Shown here piece by piece: positions 16,076 to 24,781 of a DNA stretch of 64,000 nt (its first letter is position 1; each line of letters begins with the position of its first letter). The notes beneath the pieces are model-generated. The model had not been told where the DNA came from. It worked only from the letters and a program-made list of their open reading frames with translations, and did no database searches. The DNA is from Tenacibaculum piscium. GTDB lineage: Bacteria; Bacteroidota; Bacteroidia; Flavobacteriales; Flavobacteriaceae. The DNA is taken from assembly GCF_021390715.1 (NCBI RefSeq), contig NZ_JAJGWT010000011.1, positions 36,102 through 100,101 on the forward strand, written 5' to 3'. Both the position numbers and the translations under genes were made by a program.

Positions 16076-18508
16076 TTATATTTTCAATGAAAACAAGACC
16101 ATTTTTAATTCTGAAAAAGAGAATTTATTTTTATCTATTTTTTTCTTCAATTCGCTTAAACTTTTAAAGTCAGTTTCTTCAATAATTTCAACTAATTCTT
16201 TATATTTTTTTACAGGCATCAAATCCAAAACATCGATTTCTCCACTACTGATATAACTCATTAAATGTGTTTCAATTGTATTTAATGTCAACCCTCTTTT
16301 GTTAGCTATTTCTTTAGCTGACATTCCTTCTTTAAAAAAATTATAGGTTATTTCTCTTGTTGGAATTTTCACTTCTTTTTTCTTTACCCCTACTTTATTT
16401 ACACCTAATTTAATATGCTGTTTAAGACCTTGTTTTTTACAATAAATACTAACTGTATCTAAAATTTGACCACCATATTTTTGCACTCTAATTTTACCCA
16501 TTCCTTCAACTTTTAATAATTCTTGTGCCGTTGTTGGAAGAGAATCACAAATTGCATACAACGTTTTTTGAGCGAATATTTGAAAGTGAGGAATTCCTTC
16601 TTTTTTAGATATTTGATCTCTTAATTCTCGTAAACTTACCGCTAAAGCAGGATCTCTTGATGAAATTAATTTCTTTTTAACTGGTTTTTCAGCATTTTGT
16701 AAAATAGCATCTGCTCTAATTTGTAAATACTCTTTTACGTGAAAACTATCTTTTAATTTCAGAAAACAATATAATTTTATCGATAATAAATTATGTAGTG
16801 TATAAATCTGCTTTTCTAACTCTTTTTGAACCGCTTGATTATCTGTTGAAAATGAAATTCCACTTAATGGCTTTTTAATAAACTCTTCGGTTTGAGTTTT
16901 AAAATAAGTAATTGCTTTTCTAAATCGATCATTAATTACATCGCTATTTTCGGCTAAAATAGCTGCTTCCGATAGTTGCTGTAATTGAATTTTAAATCCA
17001 TTTGCTACTTTTAATAATGGAATTATTCCATTATCTTTTATCGTTTCTAAATGATTAATCATAATACCATTTAAGCTAGTTTGATTTTGATAAAAAATTT
17101 CAATAGCTCTAGTTGTTGGATATAAAAAAGGTCGAAAATCAAATAATTCTGAAATTAAATTAAGTTGATATGTTTTTTCTGATTCACTTAAAACAGTTTC
17201 ATCAGGTACATTTTCATTTACTTTTTTATTAAAAGAATCGACTGTTCTATCATTAATTATCGAACTACTTCCAATTCTTGTTTTTAAAACAATTCCTTCT
17301 AAACTAGTACATCGACTAAGCGCAACATACGTTTGACCATGTGCAAAAGAAGCTTCTGCATCAATAATAGCTTTTTCAAAAGTTAAACCTTGACTTTTAT
17401 GAATTGTAATTGCCCAAGCCAATCTCAAAGGAATTTGAGTAAAAGAACCAGCAACATCTTCTTTTATTTCTTTCGTTTCTTCATCTATTGAATAGGTAAT
17501 ATTCTCCCAAATTTCTTTTGTAGTTTCAATTTCAAAATCATCATTAGGGCATTTTACATAAATAGTCTCGTCATCAATTTTTCTTATTTCTCCAATTTTA
17601 CCATTGAAATATCTTTTTTCAGGAGAACTATCATTTTTGATAAACATTACCTGAGCCCCTACTTTTAATTCTAAATCATCACTATTTGGATATGAATTTT
17701 CATTGAACTTACCAGAAACATCGGCTTTAAAAAAGAAACTTTTCTTTTTTATTTTTTCTAATTCTAGCGTGTTAATCGCCTCTGCTCTTTTATTATGCGT
17801 TGTTAAAGTGATATATCCATCTTGTTTTTTGGGTTCAAAATCAGGATTATATCTTTTATTTAAAATAGTTGCTGATTTTTCTGATAAACAATCGTTTCTA
17901 ATTTCATTTAAAATTTCGATAAACTCATCGTTATCTTGCCTGTAAATTTTCTTTAATTCGAGGCTTACCGTATTTGATTCTTGAAATGCTTTACTACTAA
18001 AAAAGAAAACAGATGCATAATGTTCTTTTAATAAACTCCAATCGTTTGGTCTTACTACTGGTGATAATTGTTGTAAATCACCAATCATTAAAACTTGTGC
18101 ACCACCAAAAACTTTATTTCTGTTTTTGTATTTTCTTAAAACTTGATCAATTCCATCTAATAAATCAGCTCTAACCATACTAATTTCATCGATTATTACT
18201 AAATCTAAAGATCTTATAATATCAATTTTAGTTTTATTAAACTTACGTTGCTGATTCGAAGTCTTTTCTATCTGATTTGGCAAAATAGGACCAAATGGCA
18301 TCTGAAAAAAAGAATGAATTGTTACTCCTTTTGCATTAATTGCGGCAACACCTGTTGGCGCAACAATAACCATTCTTTTTAATGATTCATTTTTTATTTT
18401 ATGTAAAAAAGTAGTTTTTCCTGTACCTGCTTTTCCTGTGATAAAAAGGTTTCTATCTGTTTTTTCTATAAATTGAATGGCAAGGTCTAATTCTTTATTT
18501 TCTATCAT
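16076..18508 (-). CDS. PIF1/RecD-like DNA helicase with HRDC and HTH_40 domains (810 aa)
   Basis: ATP at 18508 is preceded in frame by a GTG at 18511; I chose the ATG. The N-terminal half is a superfamily 1 helicase: Walker A in ITGKAGTGKTTFLHKI near residue 30, VIVAPTGVAAINAKGVTIHS, Walker B VIIDEISMVRADLLD, GDLQQLSPVVRP, and the C-terminal AITIHKSQGLTFEKAIID and YVALSRCTSLEGIVL. Residues about 610-690 resemble an HRDC domain (LRELRDQISKKEGIPHFQIF). The last 80 residues resemble the HTH_40 domain (NFFKEGMSAKEIANKRGLTL). This architecture is common in Flavobacteriaceae. The role is probably DNA repair or replication-fork processing. The gene ends 9 bases from the convergent kinase gene. Confidence 0.9.
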   Translation of the reverse strand: MIENKELDLAIQFIEKTDRNLFITGKAGTGKTTFLHKIKNESLKRMVIVAPTGVAAINAKGVTIHSFFQMPFGPILPNQIEKTSNQQRKFNKTKIDIIRSLDLVIIDEISMVRADLLDGIDQVLRKYKNRNKVFGGAQVLMIGDLQQLSPVVRPNDWSLLKEHYASVFFFSSKAFQESNTVSLELKKIYRQDNDEFIEILNEIRNDCLSEKSATILNKRYNPDFEPKKQDGYITLTTHNKRAEAINTLELEKIKKKSFFFKADVSGKFNENSYPNSDDLELKVGAQVMFIKNDSSPEKRYFNGKIGEIRKIDDETIYVKCPNDDFEIETTKEIWENITYSIDEETKEIKEDVAGSFTQIPLRLAWAITIHKSQGLTFEKAIIDAEASFAHGQTYVALSRCTSLEGIVLKTRIGSSSIINDRTVDSFNKKVNENVPDETVLSESEKTYQLNLISELFDFRPFLYPTTRAIEIFYQNQTSLNGIMINHLETIKDNGIIPLLKVANGFKIQLQQLSEAAILAENSDVINDRFRKAITYFKTQTEEFIKKPLSGISFSTDNQAVQKELEKQIYTLHNLLSIKLYCFLKLKDSFHVKEYLQIRADAILQNAEKPVKKKLISSRDPALAVSLRELRDQISKKEGIPHFQIFAQKTLYAICDSLPTTAQELLKVEGMGKIRVQKYGGQILDTVSIYCKKQGLKQHIKLGVNKVGVKKKEVKIPTREITYNFFKEGMSAKEIANKRGLTLNTIETHLMSYISSGEIDVLDLMPVKKYKELVEIIEETDFKSLSELKKKIDKNKFSFSELKMVLFSLKI

Positions 18509-18640
18509 CACGAAGTTATTCTACTCTATTTATTAGAATATGTAAAAATACTTTTTTTAAGATACTCTTTTATTTAATTTTATATGAATCAGAATATTTT
18601 TTAAAATTTATATATTTTAATATCATTTAAATATTGAAAA

Positions 18641-18669
18641 CAAAAAATCCCACACAAAAGTGTAGGATT
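18641..18669 (-). terminator. Terminator of the RND efflux operon
   Basis: The hairpin AATCC-CACAC / GTGT-AGGATT with loop AAAA is followed on the minus strand by a run of T. It lies 27 bases beyond the stop of the DUF2892 gene at 18696. Confidence 0.7.
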
Positions 18670-18695
18670 AATAGCTTTTAAAATAATATTTTCTA

Positions 18696-18881
18696 CTATT
18701 TAATTTTAAATACTTTTGATAAAATGGTTTCTAATAAACACCACTTTGTAAATGCCGATTGAATTAAATTCACACCGATAAAAACTGTAAACCACATCCA
18801 ATTTTGGTTTACATAAATGGTTAATACAACACTTAACAATACAAAAGTTCCTACTATAATTCTGAAATATTTATTTAACAT
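18696..18881 (-). CDS. Small two-helix membrane protein, DUF2892 family (61 aa)
   Basis: The protein has two hydrophobic helices (IIVGTFVLLSVVLTIYV and WFTVFIGVNLIQSAFT) and a KWCLLETILSKVFKIK tail with one Cys. This is typical of the YgaP-like transmembrane DUF2892 family, found in Bacteroidetes beside transporters. It starts 24 bases after the RND pump stop and is the last gene of the operon. Its exact role is unknown; association with the pump is inferred from position. Confidence 0.85.
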   Translation of the reverse strand: MLNKYFRIIVGTFVLLSVVLTIYVNQNWMWFTVFIGVNLIQSAFTKWCLLETILSKVFKIK

Positions 18882-18905
18882 TTTGTTTCTTTTTAAAATT
18901 TATAA

Positions 18906-21900
18906 TTACTTGTAATTTTTACGCTCAATCATATAATACACCAATGGCACAACCAATAATGTTAAAATTGTTGATACAATAGTTCCACCCATTAACGAAA
19001 TTGCCAATCCTTGAAAAATCGGATCAAATAATATTACAAATGCTCCAATAACTACTGTTCCTGCGGTTAATAAAATAGGAGTTGTACGTACTGCTCCTGC
19101 TTCAATTGCCGCTTGTTTTAAAGGAATTCCTTCGGCGAGTCTTAAATTGATAAAATCAATCAATAAAACAGAATTCCGAACCATAATTCCTGCTAAGGCA
19201 ATCATCCCAATAAATGAAGTTGCTGTAAAAAATGCGCCCATAATCCAGTGTCCTAAAACAATTCCAATTAATGATAGTGGAATTGCAACCATCATTACAA
19301 TTGGTGCTTTAAAATTTTGAAACCATCCAACAATTAAAATATAAATTAAGATAATTGCTCCTAAAAAAGCGATTCCTAAATCTCTAAAAACCTCTAACGT
19401 AATTTGCCATTCTCCGTCCCATTTTACGGTGTAATCATCTTCATAAGCTGGTTGTCCTAAATACATTTCGTTTAATTTATAACCTTCAGGAAGTTTTATT
19501 TGTTTTAATTTTTCTTCCATTCCTAAAATTGCATAGGCAGGACTTTCCAATTCTCCAGCCATATCAGCCATTACATACACGACTCTTTTTTGATTTTTTC
19601 GATAAATACTTTTCGCTGCAATTGTTTTTTTGATGCTTACTAAATCAGAAATTAGCACCATATTTCCATTTTTTGATTTTATCTTTAATTGAGAAATATC
19701 CGCAATACTTGATTTTTCTTTTTCATCTAAAGCCAACACTAAACCAACTTGATTCACAGAATTCTCATCATATAAATTTGTAATTGCTCGGTTAGAAAGT
19801 GCCATATTCATAGTATAAGCAATTTGTTGAGGAGCAACTCCGTACAACATCGCTTTTTCTTTATCTATTTCAAACTGATACTTTATCTGGTCATCTTCTA
19901 CCATCCAATCAATATCAACTACATCATCTGTATCTTTTAAAATATTCTGAATACTATTAGCAATTTTAATTTGCTCTTTATAATCAGGTCCATAAATTTC
20001 GGCAACAATAGTTGATAAAACAGGAGGTCCTGGCGGAACTTCTACTAATTTTACATTAGCATTATATTTTGAAGCTATTTTTTGAATATCAGGACGAAAT
20101 AATTTTGCAATATCATGACTTTGAATAGTTCGTTTACTTTTATCAATTAAATTAACTTGAATATCCGCCATATTACTTCCGCCACGTAAATCATAATGAC
20201 GTACCAAACCGTTAAAAGTTATCGGTGCAGAAGTTCCAATATAATTCTGATAATTAACCACTTCTGGGCGGGTTGCTAAATATTGTGAAATTTCTTGAGC
20301 AACCACTCCTGTTCGTTCTAAAGTTGTTCCTTCAGGCATATCAATTACTACTTGAAATTCATTTTTATTATCAAAAGGTAACATTTTAACCGCTACCGAT
20401 TTTGTAAAAAACAATACCATAGTCGCTAATAAAACGATAAAAGTACCTCCTAAAAATGCCCATCTTTTTGTTTTATTCTCTAATAAGGGACGTTCATATT
20501 TATTGTAAATCTTATAAATAAAAGTTTCCTCTAAAGGTTTTTCTTGTTTTTCAACAGCACCTTTTTTATCTTTTTCTCTCAAGAAAATATATCCTAAATA
20601 AGGCGTAATTGTTAAGGCTATAAATAATGATAAAATCATTGCAATAGATGCTCCAATTGGCATTGGTGCCATATAAGGCCCCATTAATCCAGATACAAAA
20701 GCCATTGGTAAAACAGATGCGATTACCGTAAAAGTTGCCAAAATTGTTGGATTTCCAACTTCATTAATTGCATATAAAGCGGCTTCTTTAAAAGGCAAAC
20801 GCTTCATTTTAAAATGCCTGTGCATATTTTCGGCAATAATTATGGAGTCATCCACTACAATTCCTGTAACAAAAACCAAGGCAAAAAGTGTAATTCTATT
20901 TAACGTATAATCTAACATATAATAGCTCAATAACGTTAATGCAAAAGTAATTGGTACGGATAAAAACACCACCAAACCACCACGCCAACCCATCGCTAAC
21001 ATTACTACCAAAGTAACCGCAATAATAGAACCAATAAGGTGTAATAATAATTCTGATACTTTATGCGAAGCTGTTTCTCCATAATTTCTGGTAACCTCAA
21101 CATGTACATCATCAGGAAGTAAGTTACTTCGTAAATGTGCAACTTTTGCTAAAATTACATCGGCAATTTTCATCGCATCTGCTCCTTTTCGTTTTGCTAC
21201 CGAAATAGTAACCGCAGGATATTCAGATTTATAATTTGTTGATTTTTCACTTGCTTTTCCAAAACCTAAACTCACATAATTTTGAGGAATTTCAGCACCA
21301 TCAATAATCGTTGCAATTTGCTTTAAATAGATAGGTTTATTTTGCTGAACGCCAACTACTAAATTTTCTACATCAGTAACAGAAGATAAAAAATCACCTG
21401 TTTGCACTAAAAATTCTGTATCATTTTTGATAAAACTTCCCGAACTTAATTGGCTATTATTTGCCTTAATCATTTCAGAAACCATTAAAAAATCTAAACC
21501 TGAAGAAGCTAATTTATCTTTGTCTAAAACAACTCGTAATTGCCTATCACTACCACCAATTTTATGCGTAATTGCTACATCATTTATCTTCTTAATTTCA
21601 CCTTCAAGCTCTTCAGCCATTTGACTTAATTCATATCCTGTATAATTTTCACTCCACAGCGTTAACCCTAACATTGGCACATCGTCAATTGCACGAGTTT
21701 TTACAAGCGGAAACGTAACACCTTTCGGCATTTTATCCATATGTTTATTAATTTCGTTGTATAATTTCACAAACGAACGTTCAATATCTTCGCCAACATA
21801 AAACTGAACAATAACCATTGCTTTCTCGTTCATTGCTGTTGCGTACACATACTCCACTCCTTTGATATTCGAAATTAATTTTTCCAAAGGCTTTATCACT

Positions 21901-22100
21901 CTCGATTCGACTTCCGTAGGACTCGCTCCAGGATATCCAACAAAAATATCAGCCATTGGCACATCAATTTGCGGTTCTTCCTCTCTCGGAATTAAAAACG
22001 AACTATACACCCCAACAACCATAAAAACGATCATTAAAAGCACGGTAAGTTTAGAACCTATAAAGCTTTTGGCAATTTTACCAGCTAAACCTTCTTTCAT
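18906..22100 (-). CDS. RND-family efflux pump, inner-membrane permease (1064 aa)
   Basis: Proton-driven RND pump that exports drugs, dyes or other small molecules through an adaptor and TolC-like channel. The length and twofold repeat are typical of the AcrB class. The N-terminal membrane helix (LTVLLMIVFMVVGVYSSFLI) is followed by the periplasmic domain with VGYPGASPTEVESRVIKPLE. The TM4 segment FVTGIVVDDSIIIAENMHRH contains the Asp pair used for proton relay in drug-type pumps. The second half has the matching GMIALAGIMVRNSVLLIDF. Substrate cannot be read from sequence; heavy-metal pumps usually have different TM4 residues. The gene is third in a tolC-adaptor-pump-DUF2892 operon, and a structured element lies in the 109-base gap after the adaptor. 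Confidence 0.93.
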   Translation of the reverse strand: MKEGLAGKIAKSFIGSKLTVLLMIVFMVVGVYSSFLIPREEEPQIDVPMADIFVGYPGASPTEVESRVIKPLEKLISNIKGVEYVYATAMNEKAMVIVQFYVGEDIERSFVKLYNEINKHMDKMPKGVTFPLVKTRAIDDVPMLGLTLWSENYTGYELSQMAEELEGEIKKINDVAITHKIGGSDRQLRVVLDKDKLASSGLDFLMVSEMIKANNSQLSSGSFIKNDTEFLVQTGDFLSSVTDVENLVVGVQQNKPIYLKQIATIIDGAEIPQNYVSLGFGKASEKSTNYKSEYPAVTISVAKRKGADAMKIADVILAKVAHLRSNLLPDDVHVEVTRNYGETASHKVSELLLHLIGSIIAVTLVVMLAMGWRGGLVVFLSVPITFALTLLSYYMLDYTLNRITLFALVFVTGIVVDDSIIIAENMHRHFKMKRLPFKEAALYAINEVGNPTILATFTVIASVLPMAFVSGLMGPYMAPMPIGASIAMILSLFIALTITPYLGYIFLREKDKKGAVEKQEKPLEETFIYKIYNKYERPLLENKTKRWAFLGGTFIVLLATMVLFFTKSVAVKMLPFDNKNEFQVVIDMPEGTTLERTGVVAQEISQYLATRPEVVNYQNYIGTSAPITFNGLVRHYDLRGGSNMADIQVNLIDKSKRTIQSHDIAKLFRPDIQKIASKYNANVKLVEVPPGPPVLSTIVAEIYGPDYKEQIKIANSIQNILKDTDDVVDIDWMVEDDQIKYQFEIDKEKAMLYGVAPQQIAYTMNMALSNRAITNLYDENSVNQVGLVLALDEKEKSSIADISQLKIKSKNGNMVLISDLVSIKKTIAAKSIYRKNQKRVVYVMADMAGELESPAYAILGMEEKLKQIKLPEGYKLNEMYLGQPAYEDDYTVKWDGEWQITLEVFRDLGIAFLGAIILIYILIVGWFQNFKAPIVMMVAIPLSLIGIVLGHWIMGAFFTATSFIGMIALAGIMVRNSVLLIDFINLRLAEGIPLKQAAIEAGAVRTTPILLTAGTVVIGAFVILFDPIFQGLAISLMGGTIVSTILTLLVVPLVYYMIERKNYK

Positions 22101-22116
22101 ATTATTTATTATTTTT

Positions 22117-22200
22117 GGGCGTTTAAACGGGCTATCCGTTGCAATCTTTTTTTGCCATATATGGCAGCAAAAAAAGGATTTCCACTGCTATCCCTAACGC
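22117..22200 (-). ncRNA. Structured intercistronic RNA element between adaptor and pump genes
   Basis: Read on the minus strand, the element begins GCGTTAGGGATAGCAGTGG. It then has AAATCC, an A/T-rich hairpin around GCCATATATGGC, AAAAAAAGATTGCAACGG and ATAGCCCG, and closes at a CGTTTAAACG palindrome. Paired flanks (GGGATAG, ATAGCCC) around a central hairpin, with conserved unpaired GGAAATCC and GATTGCAACGG bulges, indicate an RNA fold. I recall similar elements as very common in Flavobacteriaceae intergenic regions. Whether they act as RNAs or as mobile repeats is not settled here. Confidence 0.55.
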
Positions 22201-22209
22201 AGTTTTTAA

Positions 22210-23319
22210 TTATTGAATTGTAACTTTAACTCCATTGTAAAGTTTTCCTTTTGCATTGATTATATAAGTTTCATCAGCAGATAATCCTGATAATACTTCG
22301 ATATTTTCACCAAAAGAACGTCCTAAACGCAACCAACGTAAAACGGCTGTATTACTTTGACTTAGCGTATATATTCCCGAAAGTTGACCTTTAGTAACAA
22401 TAACATTTTTAGGAATTAACACTTTATTTGTGGCGTTTATTTTTGTATTTTCAGTAATTTTCGATGTTGTTTCTAAAGTAGAAAACTGAACCGTAGTAAA
22501 CATTCCTGATAAAATTTTAATTGGTGTTTTATCTAACGCTACTTTTACTAAAAACTGTCCTCCTGTATTTTTTGCTGATGTACTAATTTCAGTAACCTTC
22601 CCTTTTATTTTTTGATTAATTGATTTTACAATAACAGTAGCTTCCGAGTTTTTTTTGATTTTCAAAATTTCACTTTCAGAAACCATTGCAATTACTTCAA
22701 ATTCATTCGGCTTTTCAATTGATAACAATGACATTCCAGGATTTGCCATCGCACCTTTTTCAATATTTTTACTCGTTATTACACCAGAAAAAGGAGCGGT
22801 TATATTCGTATATTTAAACTGCGAATTCACTTCATTCTTTTGTTGATTTGCCGCTTCTAAACCTGCTTTTGCCATTTGAAAATTAGCAGTTATATCATCC
22901 ATTTCTTTTTGAGAAACACTATTTTCAGCTAATAAATTTTTAAAACGTGTAAAATCTTTTTCAGCATTTTTATACCCTACTTTTGCTTGAGTAATCCCTG
23001 CATTTACTTGCGCACGTTTTGCTTGTAAATCGGCATTATTGATGGCAATTAATAATTGTCCTTTTTTTACTTTATCACCTACATTTACATAAACTTCATT
23101 TACAAAACCCATCATTCGAGTACTTAAATCGGCACTTTGTACGGCTTGAGTTTTTCCGCTTGCAGTTACAAATAAACTTGAATTTGTTGCTTCCACTTTT
23201 TTGACTGTTACAGCAATTGGTATTGAAGTATCTTCTGATATTTTTTTGGTATCGTTTCCACAACTTGTTATTAAAAAGGATACAGAAACAAGTGCGATTG
23301 TGTATAAATATTTTTTCAT
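22210..23319 (-). CDS. RND efflux periplasmic adaptor lipoprotein (369 aa)
   Basis: Membrane fusion protein that bridges pump and outer-membrane channel. The lipoprotein signal ends SVSFLITSCGND (Cys near residue 20). A barrel-sandwich lipoyl-like half motif (VNVGDKVKKGQLLIAINNAD) is followed by an alpha-hairpin at about 90-160 (QAKVGYKNAEKDFTRFKNLL), the second half (FSGVITSKNIEKGAMANPG) and beta-barrel and membrane-proximal domains. The length is normal. It is second in the operon, seven bases after the tolC-like gene stops. Confidence 0.93.
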   Translation of the reverse strand: MKKYLYTIALVSVSFLITSCGNDTKKISEDTSIPIAVTVKKVEATNSSLFVTASGKTQAVQSADLSTRMMGFVNEVYVNVGDKVKKGQLLIAINNADLQAKRAQVNAGITQAKVGYKNAEKDFTRFKNLLAENSVSQKEMDDITANFQMAKAGLEAANQQKNEVNSQFKYTNITAPFSGVITSKNIEKGAMANPGMSLLSIEKPNEFEVIAMVSESEILKIKKNSEATVIVKSINQKIKGKVTEISTSAKNTGGQFLVKVALDKTPIKILSGMFTTVQFSTLETTSKITENTKINATNKVLIPKNVIVTKGQLSGIYTLSQSNTAVLRWLRLGRSFGENIEVLSGLSADETYIINAKGKLYNGVKVTIQ

Positions 23320-23326
23320 CTTAAAA

Positions 23327-24631
23327 TTATTCTTTGGTTAAAAATTGTACATAAGCCTTTGCGTAATTATGCTGAAAAACTGTTTGATAATATTCCAATT
23401 GTTTTTGTGCATATTTGGTTTCTGCGGATAATAAATCGGTAGTTTTTTCTAAACCTTGTTCGAACCTGTTTTTTTTAATTCGCAATAATTCAGCCGATTG
23501 TGATAATGCTAATTGTGTCAGATTTAAATTATTTTTAGCATCTATTAACATTCGTTTTGCACTATTAAGTTCCATGTTACTTTTAGCAAGATACTGCTCA
23601 AATGCAATTTCTGATTTATCTAATTCGGCTTTACTTTTTTGAGTTTTCCCAAAGCGTTTTGAACCTTTAAAAATATCCCAACTTAATTCAACACCAACTA
23701 AATAGCCATTTGCATCGGCTTTAAAAATTTCATCATCATATAACTCGTAACTTCCAAAAGCATTTAATCGAGGTAAAAAACTCATTTTATTTGCTTTATG
23801 AATATTTTTATAACCTTCTTTTGCAAAACGCATCGCTTTAATATCAGCCCTATTTTCGGGTAATTTTTCAATAGCAATAACATCTGATATTATAGTTAAT
23901 GAATCTGATGGTTTTAAAATTACCGACATTTTATCATTCATCAAAACAGATACATAATTAGACGCATTTTCAATGCTACTTTTAGCATATTGCAATTGAT
24001 TTGCTATTTCAGCAACACGAACCTCAACGGCTAATACATCTGATTTTTGCAAATATCCTTGTTTAAAATTATTGATAGCTATTCGTTTATTTTCGTTGGC
24101 GGTTTGCTGTACTTTTTCTAAAACTGATAACATTTTATAAGCTAATTGTAATTGCATATAGGCTTTTTCAACTTCTAATTGCATATAATCTTTCGTTCGT
24201 TCTTGCTGAAAAGTAGTAGCATTTAATTTTGCTTTGGCTGCTTTTCGTTGATAAATTCCATCAAGATTAATTAATGGTTGTTCTACAGCTATTTTAGTCG
24301 CAAAATTGTTTATTTGCGAAGGATTGTTTAATAAAGCAGGATTAAAATCATTTTGTGTTAGTATTTCTTGATTCAATTTAAAACCAAAAGCCATCAACGG
24401 ATTTGTCGTTGCCATTGCCGTGTGTGATGCCGTAATATTTGGTAAAAAAACCGCATTAGTTTGATTATAATCGGCTTTAGCCACTAAAACATCTTGTTTT
24501 GACATTTTAATAGTCCTATTATTTTCTTTCACCTTCGTAAGCACCTCATTTTTAGTAATTACAAGTACTTGTTGTGCATTTATCAAAAGTGAAAATAATA
24601 GAAAGAATACTATTAATAATTTATTTTTCAT
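23327..24631 (-). CDS. TolC-family outer-membrane efflux channel (434 aa)
   Basis: Outer-membrane exit duct for the RND pump. I chose the ATG at 24631, which starts a signal peptide (KNKLLIVFFLLFSLLINAQ), over an in-frame TTG four codons upstream. The long helical repeats typical of TolC are visible (VEKAYMQLQLAYKMLSVLEK, IEKLPENRADIKAMRFAKEG, LLRIKKNRFEQGLEKTTDLL). Two structural repeats give about 430 residues, as usual. It is the first gene of the operon. The upstream region has a -7-like TAGTTTTG on the minus strand (24655-24662) and a GTAAC/GTTAC inverted repeat at 24685-24698. Confidence 0.92.
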   Translation of the reverse strand: MKNKLLIVFFLLFSLLINAQQVLVITKNEVLTKVKENNRTIKMSKQDVLVAKADYNQTNAVFLPNITASHTAMATTNPLMAFGFKLNQEILTQNDFNPALLNNPSQINNFATKIAVEQPLINLDGIYQRKAAKAKLNATTFQQERTKDYMQLEVEKAYMQLQLAYKMLSVLEKVQQTANENKRIAINNFKQGYLQKSDVLAVEVRVAEIANQLQYAKSSIENASNYVSVLMNDKMSVILKPSDSLTIISDVIAIEKLPENRADIKAMRFAKEGYKNIHKANKMSFLPRLNAFGSYELYDDEIFKADANGYLVGVELSWDIFKGSKRFGKTQKSKAELDKSEIAFEQYLAKSNMELNSAKRMLIDAKNNLNLTQLALSQSAELLRIKKNRFEQGLEKTTDLLSAETKYAQKQLEYYQTVFQHNYAKAYVQFLTKE

Positions 24632-24767
24632 GATACTATTCAATTAAGTTATCACAAAACTACTACCTTAATACGCTTTTGTACGTAACATTTGTTACCG
24701 TGAAATATTACTGTATCTATTCACGTGAAATTTCTATCATTTGAAAGAATATGTAGTTTACTTGATT

Positions 24768-24775
24768 TATTTTTG
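24768..24775 (+). promoter_or_regulatory. -7 box placed for a leaderless or near-leaderless transcript
   Basis: TATTTTTG fits TAnnTTTG and ends only six bases before the ATG at 24782. A TTTG lies at 24740-24743, 24 bases upstream, slightly farther than usual. Transcription would start at or next to the start codon. Confidence 0.45.
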
Positions 24776-24781
24776 TAGTAT

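Noticed and set aside
18906..22100. Heavy-metal (CzcA/CusA) identity for the RND pump
   Set aside because: The TM4 segment has the Asp pair of drug-type pumps (VVDDSIII) and no metal-related genes are adjacent.
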